From Gemmobacter sp. 24YEA27 (GTDB taxonomy: Bacteria; Pseudomonadota; Alphaproteobacteria; Rhodobacterales; Rhodobacteraceae), in the NCBI RefSeq assembly GCF_030052995.1, contig NZ_JASJPW010000001.1, positions 1,912,001-1,976,000 on the forward strand: 64,000 nucleotides of DNA. The letters are read 5' to 3'. Position 1 is the first letter of the stretch; every line of letters begins with the position of its first letter. Of the stretch, positions 16,706 through 26,560 are shown piece by piece. A program made the translations under genes and the position numbers. The notes below the pieces were generated by a model, which was not told where the DNA came from, did not search any database, and saw nothing but the letters and a program-made list of their open reading frames with translations.

Positions 16706-16927
16706 ATGATCATCCTCTACACCTCGCCGGGCTGTGGCCCGTGCGTTGCGACGAAGCGCGCGCTGGATCGGGCTGGGCCGGTCTATGAGGAGCGGGCAGG
16801 GGCTGACTGGCCGGAAGAGGTCGAGCGGCTGGCCCGGATCGCCGGGTCGCGACAGGGGCCGCTGGTGGTGGCTGGTGATAAGGTTTGGTCGGGGTTTCGG
16901 GCGGATATGCTGGCGGGGCTGACCTGA
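16706..16927 (+). CDS. Glutaredoxin/NrdH-like thiol redox protein
   Basis: A 73-residue thioredoxin-fold protein: MIILYTSPGCGPCVATKRAL carries a CGPC active site directly after the first beta strand, as in NrdH-type glutaredoxins. It would use a thiol-disulfide exchange with a reductase or ribonucleotide reductase partner. It closes the lysis cassette; small redox proteins are common in phage genomes. The C-terminal part (PLVVAGDKVWSGFRADML) retains the GF/Y-x-x-D/K end of the family. Confidence 0.78.
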   Translation: MIILYTSPGCGPCVATKRALDRAGPVYEERAGADWPEEVERLARIAGSRQGPLVVAGDKVWSGFRADMLAGLT

Positions 16928-17071
16928 TGCATCGAATCAGGAACGAGGCAGGAACATACCTTGCCAAAAACTTGCCACAGGTCAGCGCGCGTTCCTGCAG
17001 CGTTCTGCGCGGCTCACATCAGGCATGTATTGGGTTTTCTGTCATTTATCCAGTATTATCATGTGGATAAA

Positions 17072-17146
<75 letters not shown>

Positions 17147-17273
17147 GCCGTCTCGGTGAGCGGGGGAATAAACATAATCATTCCCGACCGCAAGCCCCTT
17201 TTCTTGCTCTTGTGACAGGTTCCTTCCGGCGGGCTCTGGACCGTGCCGGGGGGAGAGGCTATTTCTTTCGGGC

Positions 17274-17512
17274 ATGGACCAGTTCGAGAAAAAGCCCCCC
17301 AGGACAGACCCGTGGACAGACCCGCGCACAAGGTGGCCGGTGCTCCGGTTGTGAGCGCGGCGGTCACGCGGGAAGGGCGTCTCAAGGCGGCGCTGAAAGC
17401 CAATATGGCAAGGCGAAAGGCGCAGGCGCGGGGGCGGGCGGAAGGTTCCGGCCCTGAGGTGGGGACACACGGCCAGAGGGGCGGAGATCTCGGTTCAGGG
17501 GAAGGCGGTTAA
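17274..17512 (+). CDS. Small basic protein upstream of murA (apparent one-base frameshift)
   Basis: The C-terminal part REGRLKAALKANMARRKAQA resembles a small Arg/Lys-rich protein that I recall immediately upstream of murA in Rhodobacteraceae. In the sequence as given, ATG at 17274 reads MDQFEKKPPRTDPW and soon stops, while the conserved part lies in the +1 frame (open from a GTG at 17243). One extra C in the six-C run near 17296-17301 would join them into a 79-residue protein starting MDQFEKKPPQDRPVDRPA. This repeats the pattern seen in purM and purN. Function unknown. Confidence 0.5.
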
Positions 17513-17712
17513 GGCCTGATCCCGGGATCTGGTCGCAGGAGGTCTGATCGAAGGGGATCTGGTCAAAGAGGATCAGGGCAGCAGATCTGACTGGCGGGAA
17601 GATCGCCGAGAGGGCCATGTATAGCGCGGATCTGCTGGGCCAATGCGCAAATAGGGCTGTGACCGGGCCCGAGAGTGGCGGTCATAACAAGGACAAAGGG
17701 TAAGAGGCGGGC

Positions 17713-18981
17713 ATGGATTCGATTCTGGTTAAGGGCAACGGCGCACTCAACGGGGTGATTCCCATCGCGGGCGCCAAGAATGCCTGTCTGACACTGATGC
17801 CGGCGACGCTTTTGTCGGAAGAGCCCCTGACGCTGACCAATGCGCCGCGGCTCTCGGATATCCGCACCATGACGAGCCTGCTCGAATCACTCGGCGTTGA
17901 GGTTTCGGCGCTGCAGGATGGCAAGGTTATCACCATGTCGTCGCATGGCACGCTGAACCCGACGGCGGATTACGATATTGTCCGCAAAATGCGGGCGTCC
18001 AATCTGGTCCTTGGCCCGCTGCTGGCGCGGCTGGGTCATGCGGTTGTGTCGCTGCCCGGGGGCTGTGCGATCGGCGCGCGGCCGATGGATATTCATATCG
18101 ATGCGCTCTCGGCGCTTGGGGCCGAGATCGATCTGCGGGACGGCTATCTCCATGCGAAGACGCAGGGTGGGCTGAAAGGCGCGGTGCATGAGATGCGTTT
18201 CGCCTCTGTCGGGGCGACCGAGAATTTCGTGATGGCGGCGACGCTCGCGAAGGGCACCTCTGTCCTGAAAAACGCCGCGCGCGAGCCGGAAATCGTTGAT
18301 CTTGTTCAGTGTCTGCGCCGCATGGGCGCCGAGATCGAGGGCGAGGGCACCTCGACCATCACCATCCAGGGCGTGACCAGCCTGCGCGGCGCCACCCATC
18401 CGGTGGTGACCGACCGGATTGAGCTTGGCACCTATATGCTCGCGCCCGCGATCTGTGGCGGTGAGGTGGAATGCCTGGGCGGGCGGATCGACCTGCTGGC
18501 GGCGTTCTGTGAGAAACTCGACGCGGCGGGGATTTCCGTCACCGAGACCGAAAAAGGTCTGAAGGTCGCGCGCAAGAATGGCCGCGTGAAGGCGGTTGAT
18601 GTGGTGACCGAGCCTTTCCCGGGTTTCCCGACCGATCTCCAGGCGCAGATGATGGCGCTTTTGTGCACCGCCGAGGGCACGAGCGTGCTGGAAGAGAAGA
18701 TCTTCGAGAATCGCTTCATGCATGCGCCGGAACTGATGCGGATGGGCGCCAGAATCGAGGTTCACGGCGGTCATGCCACCGTGCATGGCGTCGAGAAACT
18801 GCGCGGCGCGCCGGTGATGGCGACCGATCTGCGCGCGAGCGTGTCGCTTATTCTTGCCGGGCTCGCGGCCGAGGGGGAGACGGTGGTGAGCCGGGTCTAT
18901 CACCTGGATCGCGGCTATGAGCGGGTCGAGGAGAAGCTTCTCGCCTGTGGAGCGCATATCGAACGGATCAGTGGCGTCTGA
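17713..18981 (+). CDS. murA: UDP-N-acetylglucosamine 1-carboxyvinyltransferase
   Basis: The 422-residue enzyme has the EPSP synthase-like double fold and MurA motifs: [18 protein letters not shown] with the UDP-GlcNAc-binding K-N pair near the N-terminus, and [20 protein letters not shown] with the catalytic cysteine that adds to phosphoenolpyruvate and is the fosfomycin target. It commits UDP-GlcNAc to peptidoglycan synthesis in the cytoplasm. Length and motifs are complete. The DUF2948 gene follows after 10 bp. Confidence 0.97.
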   Translation: MDSILVKGNGALNGVIPIAGAKNACLTLMPATLLSEEPLTLTNAPRLSDIRTMTSLLESLGVEVSALQDGKVITMSSHGTLNPTADYDIVRKMRASNLVLGPLLARLGHAVVSLPGGCAIGARPMDIHIDALSALGAEIDLRDGYLHAKTQGGLKGAVHEMRFASVGATENFVMAATLAKGTSVLKNAAREPEIVDLVQCLRRMGAEIEGEGTSTITIQGVTSLRGATHPVVTDRIELGTYMLAPAICGGEVECLGGRIDLLAAFCEKLDAAGISVTETEKGLKVARKNGRVKAVDVVTEPFPGFPTDLQAQMMALLCTAEGTSVLEEKIFENRFMHAPELMRMGARIEVHGGHATVHGVEKLRGAPVMATDLRASVSLILAGLAAEGETVVSRVYHLDRGYERVEEKLLACGAHIERISGV

Positions 18982-18991
18982 GGGGGCGGAT

Positions 18992-19468
18992 ATGGCAGAT
19001 GCACGTTTCGAGGATGGCGAAGAGGCACCGCTGAAGCTGGTGGCGCTGGAGCCAGAGGATCTGACGGTGATCGCCAGCCTGATCCAGGATGCGGTTCTGC
19101 CGGCCAGTGAGATGAAATATGATCGCAAGCGCCGCCGTTTCGCGGCGCTTGTCAATCGCTTCCGCTGGGAAGACAGCGATTTTGCCGAACGTTCCGGCCG
19201 TGCCTATGAACGGGTGCGCAGCCTGTTGACGGTTGAAGATGTGCTGGATGTACGCAGCCAGGGCATCAGCCCGGGCGACGCCGATCAGGTGCTGTCGGTT
19301 CTGGATCTGGCTTATGCGCCGGGCGAGGATGGCACCGGGGCGCTGACGCTGATCCTCGCCGGAGACGGGCTGATCGAGCTGCGGCTGGAAGCCCTGGAAG
19401 TGGTGCTGACCGATGTGACAAAGCCCTATCTCGCGCCATCGGGGAAGAAGCCGGAACACCGGGACTGA
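18992..19468 (+). CDS. DUF2948 family protein
   Basis: The 158-residue protein (PLKLVALEPEDLTVIASLIQ, then AVLPASEMKYDRKRRRFAAL and LILAGDGLIELRLEALEVVL) matches DUF2948, an alphaproteobacterial family of unknown function almost always next to murA. No membrane segment or signal peptide is present, so it is probably cytoplasmic. Its start is 10 bp beyond the murA stop, with GGGGGCGGAT before ATG, so the two form an operon. Confidence 0.88.
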   Translation: MADARFEDGEEAPLKLVALEPEDLTVIASLIQDAVLPASEMKYDRKRRRFAALVNRFRWEDSDFAERSGRAYERVRSLLTVEDVLDVRSQGISPGDADQVLSVLDLAYAPGEDGTGALTLILAGDGLIELRLEALEVVLTDVTKPYLAPSGKKPEHRD

Positions 19469-19513
19469 CCGCAGGCCCTTGCCGGGCTTGCTGTCAAAGG
19501 GGCTGCCGCAGTT

Positions 19514-20032
19514 TCAGCCGGGCGGGCAGGAGGTCAGCCAGAGCTGATCCCAGGGTTCATCCCCCGGGCTGGTGAAAATGGCATAGCGCAGCTGGCGCCC
19601 GAGATCGGTGAAGAGGAGGCTCGGCGGAGCCTTGTGGCCCTCGATGGGGAAGGCGCCGATCTGGTTGCCCTCGACCGAATAGACCAGACCCTCCCAGACG
19701 CGGCAGGCCTCAAGCTGTTCGTCAGAAGGCGCATCTTCGGGCCCGGGGGGCGGGCAGCCGTCATAAATCACACCGGTATCGCGGCTGGTGCCCATATTGG
19801 TGCGGATCTCGCCCCAGAGCATGCGCCCGTCCCGGGTTTCAATGTCGAAAATCGCAAGCACCATGCCGCTTTGTTCCCAGCTTTGCAGCGGTCGGAAGCT
19901 GAGGCGGAAGCCGGTTGCCTTGTCGGTATAGACGGATTGGGTCACCGGGCAGGCGACGTCCGCAAGTGCGGGCGCCACAAGTGATGTCAGCGCGAGGGCG
20001 AGGCCCGTGCGGCCGAGGAGGGGGCGGATCAC
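19514..20032 (-). CDS. Secreted protein of unknown function, coupled to tyrS
   Basis: A 172-residue protein with a Sec signal peptide ([21 protein letters not shown]) and a mature domain with several cysteines ([28 protein letters not shown] and LWLTSCPPG at the C-terminus). The family is not recognised. Its ATG overlaps the tyrS stop (ATGA at 20032-20029), so it is translated from the tyrS transcript. Likely periplasmic with one or more disulfides. Confidence 0.72.
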   Translation of the reverse strand: MIRPLLGRTGLALALTSLVAPALADVACPVTQSVYTDKATGFRLSFRPLQSWEQSGMVLAIFDIETRDGRMLWGEIRTNMGTSRDTGVIYDGCPPPGPEDAPSDEQLEACRVWEGLVYSVEGNQIGAFPIEGHKAPPSLLFTDLGRQLRYAIFTSPGDEPWDQLWLTSCPPG

Positions 20033-21279
20033 TCCAGCACCACCAGCGCGTGGCGCTTCTTGCCGGCGGTGAGTTTCACCGGATCGGCCAGCTCGCCCGC
20101 GCCAAGGCGCAGGCCCGCATCAAGGATGATCTCGTCATTCATCTTCGCGCCGCCCTCGGCGATCAGCCGTTTGGCATCTTTGCCCGAACCCGAAAGCCCG
20201 GCGCGGACCAGAAGCTGGACGATGCCGATCCCATCGGCCACTTCCGCCGCGGTCAGCGCCACGGTCGGCAGGTCATCACCGATACCGCCCTTTTCAAACA
20301 CCTCGCGCGCGGTTGCCTCCGCCGCCTTCGCCGCCTCTTCGCCATGCAAAAGCGCGGTTGCGAGATTGGCGAGGATGATCTTCGCCTCGTTGATCTCGGA
20401 CCCTTGCAGCGCGCCCAGCCGGTCGCATTCTGCAACCGGCAGTTCGGTGAAGATCTTCAGGAACCGCGCCACATCGGCATCGGTCGTATTGCGCCAGAAC
20501 TGCCAGAACTCATAAGCCGAGAGCATCTGGTCATTCAGCCAGACCGCGCCATTCGCGGATTTGCCCATCTTGCGCCCGTCAGACGTGGTCAGAAGCGGCG
20601 TGGTCAGCCCGTAGATCTCTTTCTCCGCGACGCGGCGCGCAAGGTCGATCCCGTTGACGATATTGCCCCACTGGTCTGATCCACCCATCTGCAACAGGCA
20701 GCCATAGCGGCGGTTGATCTCAACAAAATCATAGGCTTGCAGAATCATATAGTTGAATTCGAGGAAAGACAGGCTCTGTTCCCGATCCAGCCGCGATTTG
20801 ACGCTTTCAAAAGACAGCATCCGGTTGACCGAGAAATGCCGCCCGATATCGCGCAGGAAATCGAGGTAATTCAGATGATCCAGCCATTCGGCATTATTGA
20901 GCATGATGGCCCCATTCGGCGCATCCGAGTAATCGAGATATTTCGCGAAAACGCGGCCCATACCGGCGATATTCTCGTCGATCTTTTCCGGGGTCAGCAG
21001 CGGACGCTCTTCGGACCGGAACGAGGGGTCGCCCACCTTGGTCGTGCCGCCGCCCATCAGCGTGATCGGTTTATGGCCGGTTTTTTGCAGCCAGCGCAGC
21101 ACCATGATGTTCATCAGATGGCCGACATGCAGGCTTGCCGCCGTCGCGTCATAGCCGATATAGGCGGGCACCACCCCCTTGATCAGGGCCTCGTCCAGCG
21201 CCTGATAATCGGTGCAATCGGCCACAAAGCCGCGCTCGAACATCACACGCAGGAATTCTGATTTCGGATGGTAGGTCAT
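20029..21279 (-). CDS. tyrS: Tyrosyl-tRNA synthetase
   Basis: A 416-residue class I synthetase with the HIGH-type motif ([18 protein letters not shown]), the KMSKS-type motif ([14 protein letters not shown]) and a C-terminal S4-like RNA-binding domain ([20 protein letters not shown]). It charges tRNA-Tyr in the cytoplasm. The start at 21279 follows GGAGCGCGACC; the frame is open another kilobase upstream, but only as the antisense of anmK. It is divergent from anmK, and a secreted-protein gene follows in an ATGA overlap. Confidence 0.96.
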   Translation of the reverse strand: MTYHPKSEFLRVMFERGFVADCTDYQALDEALIKGVVPAYIGYDATAASLHVGHLMNIMVLRWLQKTGHKPITLMGGGTTKVGDPSFRSEERPLLTPEKIDENIAGMGRVFAKYLDYSDAPNGAIMLNNAEWLDHLNYLDFLRDIGRHFSVNRMLSFESVKSRLDREQSLSFLEFNYMILQAYDFVEINRRYGCLLQMGGSDQWGNIVNGIDLARRVAEKEIYGLTTPLLTTSDGRKMGKSANGAVWLNDQMLSAYEFWQFWRNTTDADVARFLKIFTELPVAECDRLGALQGSEINEAKIILANLATALLHGEEAAKAAEATAREVFEKGGIGDDLPTVALTAAEVADGIGIVQLLVRAGLSGSGKDAKRLIAEGGAKMNDEIILDAGLRLGAGELADPVKLTAGKKRHALVVLE

Positions 21280-21348
21280 GGGTCGCGCTCCGCGCTTTCG
21301 CTTGCATATAGTCAGGCGGGTATAGCCGGGCGGGGGGTAAAGGAAAAG

Positions 21349-22503
21349 ATGGGCAGCATGGCGGAAAGAGATCCCTGGAAAAGTGCCGTCCAAAAAGGGG
21401 AGAGCGGCCCGGCGGTCTGGGCCCTTGGCACCATGTCGGGAACTTCGCTTGACGGTGTCGATGCGGCGATGGTGCTGACCAACGGCCATGAGGTGCTGGA
21501 ATTCGGCCCCTCGGCCTTTCGCCCCTATACGGCGGCCGAGCAGGCGATCCTGCGTGCAGCCCTCGGGCGCTGGCCCGGCGAGCCTGGCGTGGCCGAAGCC
21601 ACCGAGATTGTCGAAACCGCTCATGCCGAGGTGATGGCGCGCTTTGACGGCGTGCAGATCGCGGGCTTCCACGGCCAGACCCTGGCGCATGATCCAGGGG
21701 GGCGCGGCACGCATCAGGCGGGGAATGGCCAGCTGCTGGCCGATACGCTCGGGCTGCCGGTGTTGTGGGATTTCCGTACCGCAGATGTGCAGATGGGCGG
21801 GCAGGGCGCGCCGCTGGCGCCGTTCTATCATTTCGCGCTGGCGCGCCGGATCGGCGCGACGGGGCCAGTGGCGTTCCTGAACCTGGGCGGCGTTGGCAAC
21901 CTGACCTGGGTGGACCCCACGCTGCCACATCCGCAATCCGATGGCGCGCTGCTGGCTTTTGACACTGGCCCTGCCAATGCGCCGGTCAATGACCTGATGC
22001 AGGCCCGACTTGGCAAAAGCCATGACGAGAATGGCGCGGTGGCGGCAAAGGGACGGGTGAAAAAGCCCGTGCTGGATCAGTTCCTCGCCCATCCGTATTT
22101 TCTGAAAATGCCGCCAAAATCGCTGGATCGCGATGCGTTCGCGGGGCTGGTCGCTGCGGTCAGAAAGCTCGACACGGCGGCAGCGGCGGCCACACTCACT
22201 GCAGCGGCGGTCTCGGCGGTGGTGGAAGGCGCTAAACATTTCCCGCGCCCGGTGTCGCGGCTGCTTGTGACCGGCGGCGGGCGGCATAATCCGGTGATGA
22301 TGAAGGGCCTCGCAAAGCGGCTTGGCTGCCCGGTCGATCCGGTCGAGGCGGTGGGGCTGGACGGGGATATGCTCGAAGCCCAGGCCTTCGCCTTCCTCGC
22401 GGTGCGGGTGGCGAAGGGGCTGCCGACCTCATGCCGGACAACCACCGGCGTTGCGGCCAATATCGGCGGCGGCACCCTGTCGCGGCCAGCCCTGTCAGAC
22501 TGA
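21349..22503 (+). CDS. anmK: Anhydro-N-acetylmuramic acid kinase
   Basis: A 384-residue sugar kinase of the ASKHA fold: [18 protein letters not shown] is the N-terminal ATP phosphate-binding motif, followed by [25 protein letters not shown] and [14 protein letters not shown], all typical of AnmK. It converts anhydroMurNAc to MurNAc-6-phosphate in cell-wall recycling. ATG at 21349 follows AAAGGA; the in-frame start at 21358 is also possible. It diverges from tyrS, an arrangement common in this family of bacteria. Confidence 0.94.
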   Translation: MGSMAERDPWKSAVQKGESGPAVWALGTMSGTSLDGVDAAMVLTNGHEVLEFGPSAFRPYTAAEQAILRAALGRWPGEPGVAEATEIVETAHAEVMARFDGVQIAGFHGQTLAHDPGGRGTHQAGNGQLLADTLGLPVLWDFRTADVQMGGQGAPLAPFYHFALARRIGATGPVAFLNLGGVGNLTWVDPTLPHPQSDGALLAFDTGPANAPVNDLMQARLGKSHDENGAVAAKGRVKKPVLDQFLAHPYFLKMPPKSLDRDAFAGLVAAVRKLDTAAAAATLTAAAVSAVVEGAKHFPRPVSRLLVTGGGRHNPVMMKGLAKRLGCPVDPVEAVGLDGDMLEAQAFAFLAVRVAKGLPTSCRTTTGVAANIGGGTLSRPALSD

Positions 22504-22681
22504 GCGGCGGCAGACCCCGGCCCGTTTCAGCACTGCCGCACCTTATGAATCCTGTATTTCACAGTAAGTTTTGCGTGCCAGGAGTTTAATTCCTGCGCTA
22601 AAATTTTATGTGTTGCCAGAACTGTCGCGACGGGGGTTGCGACCCGGAAATATGCGTCCCGAAGGGCGTTGCTCGGAATGG

Positions 22682-23707
22682 ATGACTGGCTTGGCAACCT
22701 TTGAATTTTACGCGACCGGCGATCAGATCGGCACCTATGGCGCCGCGAGTGGCCAGGGCAATGGGATGGGGATGGTCGTCACCCTGACCAATGTCCATGC
22801 GATCGGAAGTGCCACCGATATTTACCGGATCGTTGTCAGCCAGGCCAACAGCAACGACACCACTTTGCATAATGGCCAATGGGTGTCGATCTATACCTGG
22901 TCGGAAAGCAATCCCTCCGGCACATTGGTCTACAGCCAGCTGAACCCGCAGGACGATATGTTCCAGGGCCGGGCTTCGGGGGAAAATTACCAGATCTTCA
23001 GCTACAGCTCGAACCTGGTGATCGACCTGCGCGGCGTCGCGAGCGGCACGACCACCTATGGCGCCGAACAGAACGAGGCGCTGAATGCGCAGCTGCCCTT
23101 CAGCGGGTTTGCGAAATCTCCGCAGGATCTGTTTCCGCCAACGCCTTGTTTCCTTGCCGGAACCAGGATCCTGACAAAGCGTGGCCCGGTTGCAGTAGAA
23201 CAGCTGCGGCCCGGCGACCGGGTCTGGACGCGCGGCCATGGGATGCAGAAGATCCGATGGATCGGATCGGCGCCTGCGGCCGGTATCGCCCATCTCGCAC
23301 CGGTGCGTTTTGACACCAGTGTCCTTGGCAATGACCGTCCGGTCTTTTTGTCGCAACAGCATCGCGTGCTGATCAGCGGCTGGCAGGCGCAGCTGAATTT
23401 CGGCGCGGAGGAGGTTCTCGTCGCAGCGTTGCATCTGGTGGATGGCGAGCGGGTCCGGATCGAGAGCCGGCCGCAGGTCGAATACTGGCATATCGCCTTC
23501 GCGCAGCATGAGATCATCTGTGCCGAAGGCATGCTGGCCGAGAGCCTCTTCCCGGGCCCGATGGCGCTTGCCTCGGTTTCACCTGCCGCGCGGGAGGAAT
23601 TGCTGGCACTGTTCCCGGACTATTTCGGCGAGAGCGCGCGGGCGACGCCGCAGACAACGCGTCTCTGTCTGAACCGGCGCGAGGCGCAGGTGCTGCATCT
23701 GAACTGA
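22682..23707 (+). CDS. Hint (Hedgehog/intein) domain protein
   Basis: About 341 residues. The N-terminal ~150 residues are a beta-rich, glycine-rich domain of unknown role (TFEFYATGDQIGTYGAASGQ onward). Residues ~155-300 form a Hint_2 module starting at PCFLAGTRILTKRGPVAVEQ, with RPGDRVWTRGHGMQKIRWIG, then FLSQQHRVLISG. The N-terminal Cys and the H-x-x-x-x block suggest autoproteolytic capacity, as in type I-secreted alphaproteobacterial Hint proteins. No signal peptide is seen. ATG at 22682 is chosen; the open frame runs back to 22571. Confidence 0.75.
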   Translation: MTGLATFEFYATGDQIGTYGAASGQGNGMGMVVTLTNVHAIGSATDIYRIVVSQANSNDTTLHNGQWVSIYTWSESNPSGTLVYSQLNPQDDMFQGRASGENYQIFSYSSNLVIDLRGVASGTTTYGAEQNEALNAQLPFSGFAKSPQDLFPPTPCFLAGTRILTKRGPVAVEQLRPGDRVWTRGHGMQKIRWIGSAPAAGIAHLAPVRFDTSVLGNDRPVFLSQQHRVLISGWQAQLNFGAEEVLVAALHLVDGERVRIESRPQVEYWHIAFAQHEIICAEGMLAESLFPGPMALASVSPAAREELLALFPDYFGESARATPQTTRLCLNRREAQVLHLN

Positions 23708-23772
23708 ACTGCGATCAGGCCCGAAGGGCAGTCTGCTCTGAACAGGGGTCGGATCCGGGGCTCAGACGCGGC

Positions 23773-24365
23773 TCAGCCTGTGGTGAAAACCGGGCTGTGA
23801 TCGCCTGCCGCATAGCGGCGCAGCACCGCCGGGTAGAGACGGTGTTCCTCGCGCAGCACCCGTGCGGCAAGGGTTTCGGCAGTGTCTCCCGCCAGGACCG
23901 GCACCCGTGCCTGACCAAGCAATGGCCCGTCATCCAGCACCGCCGTCACCTCATGCACCGTGCAGCCCGCCTCCTGATCGCCCGCGTCAAGCGCGCGCTG
24001 ATGGGTGTGCAGCCCGGGATATTTCGGCAGGAGGGACGGGTGGATGTTCAGCATCCGGCCCTGGAACCGCGCGACAAAGCCCGGCGTCAGCACGCGCATG
24101 AACCCGGCAAGGCAAAGGATATCCGGCTGTGACGCCTCGATATGGGCGATCAGTTCGGCCTCGAAAGCCGCGCGGTCGGTTTTGAACGGGCGGTGATCGA
24201 CGGCGGCCGTGGCAATGCCGGCCGCGCGCGCTTTTTCCAGCCCCGAGGCCGCGGGGTCATTCGACGCCACCAGCACCGCGCGGGCCGGATGGTCGCCGGT
24301 CATCGACCTGACCAGCGCCATCATATTCGAGCCACCCCCGAAATCAGGATGGCGACGCGTTTCAC
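23773..24365 (-). pseudogene. purN: Phosphoribosylglycinamide formyltransferase, frameshifted in the glycine loop
   Basis: PurN transfers formyl from 10-formyl-THF to GAR in purine synthesis. From MMALVRSMTGDHPARAVLVA onward the protein is complete, including NIHPSLLPKYPGLHTHQRAL and the catalytic H/D region. The first residues (KRVAILISG) are in another frame: GTG at 24365 overlaps the purM stop, and ATTTCGGGGGTGGC carries five Gs where ISGGGSN needs six. With one added base the gene is 594 bp, an exact 198 codons. Loss of PurN function or, more likely, a sequencing error are the options; see the finding on homopolymers. Confidence 0.85.
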
Positions 24366-25430
24366 AGCAGGCGCCCTTTGTAGATCACGCCTTCGCCCGA
24401 GGCATCCTGCGCTACGATCCGGCCCATGCGCACCGGCGCTTCGCCGGCGGCTTTCAGGCTGGCCTCGATGGCATCCGCCTGGTCCGGGTCAACCACCAGC
24501 ATCATGCCGATGCCGCAGTTGAAAGTCTTCAGAAGCTCCGGCTCCGACATGCCGGCGGTCTCGGCCAGCCAGCGGAAGACCGCCGGCAGATCCCAGGCAC
24601 CAAGGTCGATCTCGCAGGCCAGCCCTTCGGGCAGCACGCGGGGGGATTCTCGGTGATGCCGCCGCCGGTGATATGCGCAAGGCCATGGACCCCGCCCAGT
24701 TTCGCCGCCGCCAGCGCCTGTCTGACATAAAGCCGGGTCGGCTGAAGCAGCGCCTCGCCCAGCGTCGATTGTGCCCAGGGGCAGGGGTCTGACCAGCCAA
24801 GGCCGGAGATTTCGACCACTTTGCGCACGAAACTATAGCCGTTGGAATGGACACCGCTGGACGTCAGGCCGATCAGGATATCGCCCTCGGCAACGCCTGC
24901 GGGCAGGTGGGTGCCGCGCTCCATCGCGCCGACCGCGAAACCGGCGAGGTCGAAATCACCCTTGTGATACATTCCCGGCATCTCGGCGGTCTCGCCGCCG
25001 ATCAGCGCACAGCCCGATTCCGCGCAGCCCTTCGCGATCCCCTCGATGATCCGGGTCGCCTCATCGACATCGAGCTTGCCGGTGGCGAAATAGTCAAGGA
25101 AGAACAGGGGCTCCGCGCCCTGGCAGACGAGGTCATTGACGCACATCGCCACCAGATCGACGCCGATCGTATCGACATTACCGGTATCGATCGCGATCCG
25201 CAGCTTGGTGCCAACCCCATCGGTCGCCGCCACCAGGATCGGATCCTTATAGCCGGCATCTTTGAGGTCAAAAAGCGCGCCAAAACCGCCGAGCCCCCCA
25301 TCACGCCCTTGCGCGACGTGGCTTTCGCAGAGGGTTTGATCCGGTCGACCAGCCGGTTTCCGGCGTCGATATCGACGCCCGCGCCCGCATAGGTCAGCCC
25401 TTGTTTCCCGGCATTCTCGCTCGTGGTCAT
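24362..25430 (-). pseudogene. purM: Phosphoribosylformylglycinamidine cyclo-ligase with two one-base frameshifts
   Basis: PurM closes the imidazole ring (FGAM to AIR) in purine synthesis. Three consecutive frame segments together give a whole Pur[21 protein letters not shown] to GVMGG, then [18 protein letters not shown] sequence to [12 protein letters not shown], then [14 protein letters not shown] to GRLL. The first break is at a six-G run (ATGGGGGGCTC, seven expected) and the second at a six-C run (AATCCCCCCGCG, seven expected). Adding both bases gives 1071 bp, 357 codons. The stop overlaps the purN GTG start. Both breaks are homopolymer contractions, pointing to sequencing artefact. Confidence 0.88.
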
Positions 25431-25635
25431 TCGCCCGTCTCCCGGCCCGCTGGTCGCCCGTTCAATATCTGGCCCGCTTAGCCCAAAGCCTTGCAAAGCG
25501 CAACGCGCCCCGGGAGGCAAGACAAAGGTAGCGGATTTCGAATCCTTGACCCCCGGCCATCATCTGCTTAGGCAGGTTCCACTTTCCGGGAGGCGGATTG
25601 CACAGGGGATGCCCCCGTGGCCATCCGCTCCTGCC

Positions 25636-25711
25636 GGGCCTGTAGCTCAATGGTCAGAGCAGGGCGCTCATAACGCCTTGGTTGGGGGTTCGAGTCCCTC
25701 CGGGCCTACCA
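25636..25711 (+). tRNA. tRNA with CAT anticodon, probably tRNA-Ile2
   Basis: Complete cloverleaf: acceptor GGGCCTG with CGGGCCT, D arm, anticodon stem GGGCG/CGCCT with loop CTCATAA (anticodon CAT), T arm with TTCGAGT loop, and encoded CCA. The GGGCGCTCATAACGCCTTGG region resembles the lysidine-modified tRNA-Ile2 of alphaproteobacteria rather than elongator or initiator tRNA-Met; modification state cannot be read from DNA. A truncated integrase gene begins 94 bp downstream, so its 3' end is a likely attachment site. Confidence 0.9.
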
Positions 25712-25804
25712 ATCTAACCCATTGGTGTCAAAGAAAACCCTTGTATTGCTGGGGTTTTCCCCATTACGTGACCCCAAAATTGACCCCAAAACGAGAGCGG
25801 GATC

Positions 25805-26074
25805 ATGGCGGGCCGGTCAAAGTATCTCTACTTCAAGCGCAAGCGCTACAGTGCCAGAATCGCGGTCCCTAAGCCTTTGCAAGGGATCATGGGTAAGACT
25901 GAGCTGACGAAGGCACTGGGCGCAGATCGGCGCGAGGCAGAGAAACGCCTTCCCGGCGTGGTCGCGTCTATGTTGCGCGATCTTGAGCTGGCAGAGCGCA
26001 AGCTGAAAGGCGAGAATCTGCATGGGGCCGATGATCTGTTGCGGCTGGCTAACTTCTGGACAAATGCGGGCTAA
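25805..26074 (+). pseudogene. Tyrosine integrase, N-terminal fragment next to tRNA
   Basis: The 89 residues (SKYLYFKRKRYSARIAVPKP, then KTELTKALGADRREAEKRLP) match the DUF6538-type N-terminal domain of phage and island integrases. The core-binding and catalytic domains are missing: the frame ends at TNAG-stop inside a 22-bp partial tandem repeat. A 3'-truncated integrase beside a tRNA marks a former integrative element. The Mu-like prophage beginning about 400 bp later is not an integrase-type element, so this is probably an older or separate insertion. Confidence 0.75.
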
Positions 26075-26083
26075 CTTCTGGAC
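26047..26083. repeat. 15-bp direct repeat at the integrase break point
   Basis: GGCTAACTTCTGGAC occurs at 26047-26061 and again at 26069-26083, seven bases apart. The integrase frame ends inside the second copy, so slippage or a rearrangement at this spot probably truncated the gene. Confidence 0.7.
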
Positions 26084-26479
26084 GAAAAAGTTCGCCGATA
26101 GGATCCCTTTGCGGCGCGCTACCATCTGCACAGGTGATTTTGGTTGGCGTTGACGAGAACAGTCTGTACGCCCTTGAAAAATGGCGCGGAGGCTTCGAAC
26201 TTAGGTTGAGAACACGTCATACGAGGTATTACCAATGATCCTTCTCAAGTCATCCCACCCCGACTGCCGTTACAGGTCATACCCTTTTGCTCTCAAAGAT
26301 GCCCCGTTGGCGCCTAGCCAGGTATCCAAACTTCCAACGGTGGTGTGCTCCTCAAACGCCAAGTCCCTTTGCAGTGTCCATCTAATGCCGCAATTAAAGG
26401 GCTAGCACGGACTTCTTCGACGGATGAGACTGCCGTCAGGATCTGACCCCCGCAGCAATTCCCACGTGGATCCTGACAG
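26084..26479. other. Gene-free stretch at the right flank of the prophage
   Basis: About 395 bp of lower-GC sequence with no supported gene between the integrase fragment and the first prophage tail gene. It should contain the prophage end, but I could not recognise Mu-type end sequences or a 5-bp target duplication. Confidence 0.4.
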
Positions 26480-26560
26480 CTAAACCAGCCCGCCGATCAG
26501 GGTCGCCCATATAGCGGCCCCGCCGAGGATCGACGGGACCAGCCACCAGCAGGGCGTCAC
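26480..26560 (-). CDS. 26-residue predicted membrane peptide at the end of the tail operon
   Basis: GTG at 26560 overlaps the stop of the preceding gene (GTGA). The peptide reads MTPCWWLVPSILGGAAIWAT followed by LIGGLV, essentially one transmembrane helix. The overlap and its position as last gene of the operon argue for a real gene; short hydrophobic proteins often end such tail modules. Function unknown. Confidence 0.45.
   Translation of the reverse strand: MTPCWWLVPSILGGAAIWATLIGGLV

Noticed and set aside
20029..22287. A 752-codon frame containing tyrS
   Set aside because: The part above 21279 is antisense to anmK; TyrS begins at [10 protein letters not shown] with its own site.
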